The notes below the pieces were generated by a model. That model was given only the letters and a program-made list of their open reading frames with translations, was not told where the DNA came from and ran no database searches. Shown in pieces: positions 60,694 to 64,000 of a DNA stretch of 64,000 bases. Positions within the stretch are counted from its first letter, which is position 1. Each line of letters begins with the position of its first letter. The DNA comes from Streptomyces viridochromogenes. Its GTDB lineage: Bacteria; Actinomycetota; Actinomycetes; Streptomycetales; Streptomycetaceae. The position numbers and the translations under genes were made by a program. The stretch is from the NCBI RefSeq assembly GCF_001270495.1, contig NZ_LGUR01000151.1, positions 78,219 to 142,218 of the forward strand, in the 5' to 3' direction.

Positions 60694-61734
60694 TTACGGC
60701 TCCGTCGTCTCCGACTCCAGCCGTTCCCGTGTCGACAAGTCGTACACGCCGTACTCCTCCGGCTGCACCCCCCGCGCCCACTGGTACCTGCTCACCGCGT
60801 CCTCGACGCCCTCGTTGTAGCTGCCCCTGGCCTCCCTCGTGTAGAGGCCGAGCTGGGTCAGGCGTAGTTCGAGTTCGGTGACCTCGGGGCCCTTGTCGCC
60901 GCGTCGGAGGGTGGGGGGCTCGGGATCCCGGGCCGCGGCGGAGACCTCCTGGGAGCCGGCGGCCTCCGCGGTCGAGGGGGCGGCGGTCGTCGGTTCCGTC
61001 GAGGGGGACGGGGTCGGCGACGTGCTGGATCGGGACGGGGACGGGGAGGGGGACGCGCTCTCCGCGGGGGGCGGGGACGCCGGGACCGGTGCTGACCGTG
61101 TCGCCGTCACCGCGGGAGCGGGAGGCTCCGACGCCTCGCTGGTCGACGGGGCCGGGACGCTCGCCCGTACGTCGTCCGGCAGTGCCGTGTCCCGGGACGG
61201 TGCCTCGTACGTGAACAGGCCGCTCGCCAGGCCCGCCGCCGCGATCACGGCCACGAGTGCGCCGCCGGTGCCGAGCAGGACCGTACGGGTGCGGCGGTGA
61301 CGGGTCGTCCGGTCGGGAGGCGTGTCTCCGGCGTCGTCCTCGGCTGTGTCCGGCAGGAACAGGCTCAGGTCCCGGGCGCTCGGTGTGGAGGGCGGAATCG
61401 GCCGTAGCGGCATCGTTTCGTCGCTGCGGGGACCGGCGACAGGGCCGGTACCGGCGTCGGCGCTGTCGCCGTCGGCCTCCAGTTCCACGTATGGCCGTAT
61501 GCGCAGGGGGTCGAAGTCCTCCGCCGCGGCCGCCTCCGCCGTGCGGGCGTCTCGCAGGGCCTCGGACGCGCGTCGGCCGCAGCCGCATGACGGGGTGTTG
61601 TCGGCCCCTCTCGGCGTGCCGCACTCCGGGCAGAGGTGGCCGTTCCCGTTCCGGCCTATCGGGCCTTCTTGGCCTCCTTGGCCGTTCTGGCCCCCTTGGC
61701 CTTCCGGACCCTTCGCGGCCGTCCGCTCTGTCAC
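60694..61734 (-). CDS. Membrane-anchored peptidoglycan-binding protein with zinc-ribbon-like N-terminus
   Basis: The 346-residue protein has a Cys-rich N-terminus (LCPECGTPRGAD, CGCGRR), a cytoplasmic acidic segment and one membrane helix (about 151-173, LLGTGGALVAVIAAAGLASGLF). A long Ser/Pro/Thr-rich stalk (180-265) follows. The C-terminal peptidoglycan-binding domain runs from about 268 (LRRGDKGPEVTELELRLTQLGLY). It probably senses or holds the cell wall. Related proteins occur widely in Streptomyces with unknown roles. It is convergent with the HAD gene and divergent from the MFS gene. Confidence 0.87.
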   Translation of the reverse strand: MTERTAAKGPEGQGGQNGQGGQEGPIGRNGNGHLCPECGTPRGADNTPSCGCGRRASEALRDARTAEAAAAEDFDPLRIRPYVELEADGDSADAGTGPVAGPRSDETMPLRPIPPSTPSARDLSLFLPDTAEDDAGDTPPDRTTRHRRTRTVLLGTGGALVAVIAAAGLASGLFTYEAPSRDTALPDDVRASVPAPSTSEASEPPAPAVTATRSAPVPASPPPAESASPSPSPSRSSTSPTPSPSTEPTTAAPSTAEAAGSQEVSAAARDPEPPTLRRGDKGPEVTELELRLTQLGLYTREARGSYNEGVEDAVSRYQWARGVQPEEYGVYDLSTRERLESETTEP

Positions 61735-61872
61735 GCCTTCGTCCCTCCCCCTCGCGGACTCCCCAGGTTATGCAGACGTCCCTCACGTCGTCTCCGTAAC
61801 CCCCGGAAGGGCGGCTTCCAAAGGGGCTCGACAGGCCATAACCGGTCATAGCGATCACGATGGGGGATGTAA

Positions 61873-63951
<2,079 letters not shown>

Positions 63952-64000
63952 GCGGGGGCTGGGGGGTGGGTGCGCGGTCGTGTCTGCGGCGGTGGGTGGG

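Overview
The window is high-GC actinobacterial chromosome, almost certainly Streptomyces. Coding is dense with strong third-position GC bias. Many genes start with GTG or TTG. Several families are typical of the genus (DUF3145, DUF3052, DUF4429, TerD paralogues, secreted DUF1524 nuclease), and Streptomyces-type intergenic repeats recur throughout. From memory, the order fasR-fabD-fabH-acpP-fabF, with aceE, DUF3052, a peroxiredoxin and terD genes not far away, matches the conserved core of S. coelicolor. This looks like core chromosome with a few small mobile remnants, not an island.

Layout. 1-4.3 kb: the N-terminus of a LuxR/MalT-type ATPase regulator, a MarR regulator divergent from a CurA-like reductase followed by an Ohr peroxidase, a serine hydrolase and a small secreted protein. 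4.4-10.9 kb: a secreted M14 carboxypeptidase, a frameshifted and truncated TnpB remnant, an EI24 membrane protein, a secreted C15-like peptidase whose catalytic Cys is Ser, and a TetR regulator. 11-15.3 kb: a GH3 beta-glucosidase, galM and an SGNH lipoprotein. 15.6-21.3 kb: DUF3145 and the type II fatty acid synthase operon fabD-fabH-acpP-fabF under the PucR-type activator FasR. 21.6-32.6 kb: pirin, an MMPL transporter, a serine hydrolase, GNAT, a MerR/aldo-keto reductase pair, DUF4429-SHOCT, a DUF1023 hydrolase, a TetR/MFS pair and a DUF4190 protein whose stop codon lies in a 154-bp MITE-like element. 32.9-37.9 kb: a K+ channel, pyruvate dehydrogenase E1 (aceE), DUF3052 and a peroxiredoxin.

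38-47.4 kb is the most notable block, a Ter stress-response system. It has two TerD genes, a TerC-like DUF475 protein, a TerA-like protein, a divergent TerD with a Pro/Tyr-rich tail, and a biosynthetic module. The module comprises a CitE-like C-C bond lyase, a giant protein joining two phosphoribosyltransferase domains and a TRSP domain, and a HAD hydrolase. The linker inside the giant protein is built from genomic repeat sequence. No ATP-grasp partner lies in the window.

47.4-64 kb: an FmdB zinc ribbon, a coiled-coil membrane protein, a DUF4097 lipoprotein, tRNA-Val(UAC), a ketopantoate-reductase-like protein, DUF2277, DedA, DoxX (with an iron-box-like site over its promoter), an FAD/NAD(P)-binding protein, PhoD and a secreted HNH nuclease. 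A yybP-ykoY Mn2+ riboswitch precedes a GDT1-type exporter, followed by a HAD phosphatase, a peptidoglycan-binding membrane protein and an MFS exporter with a C-terminal winged-helix-like domain.
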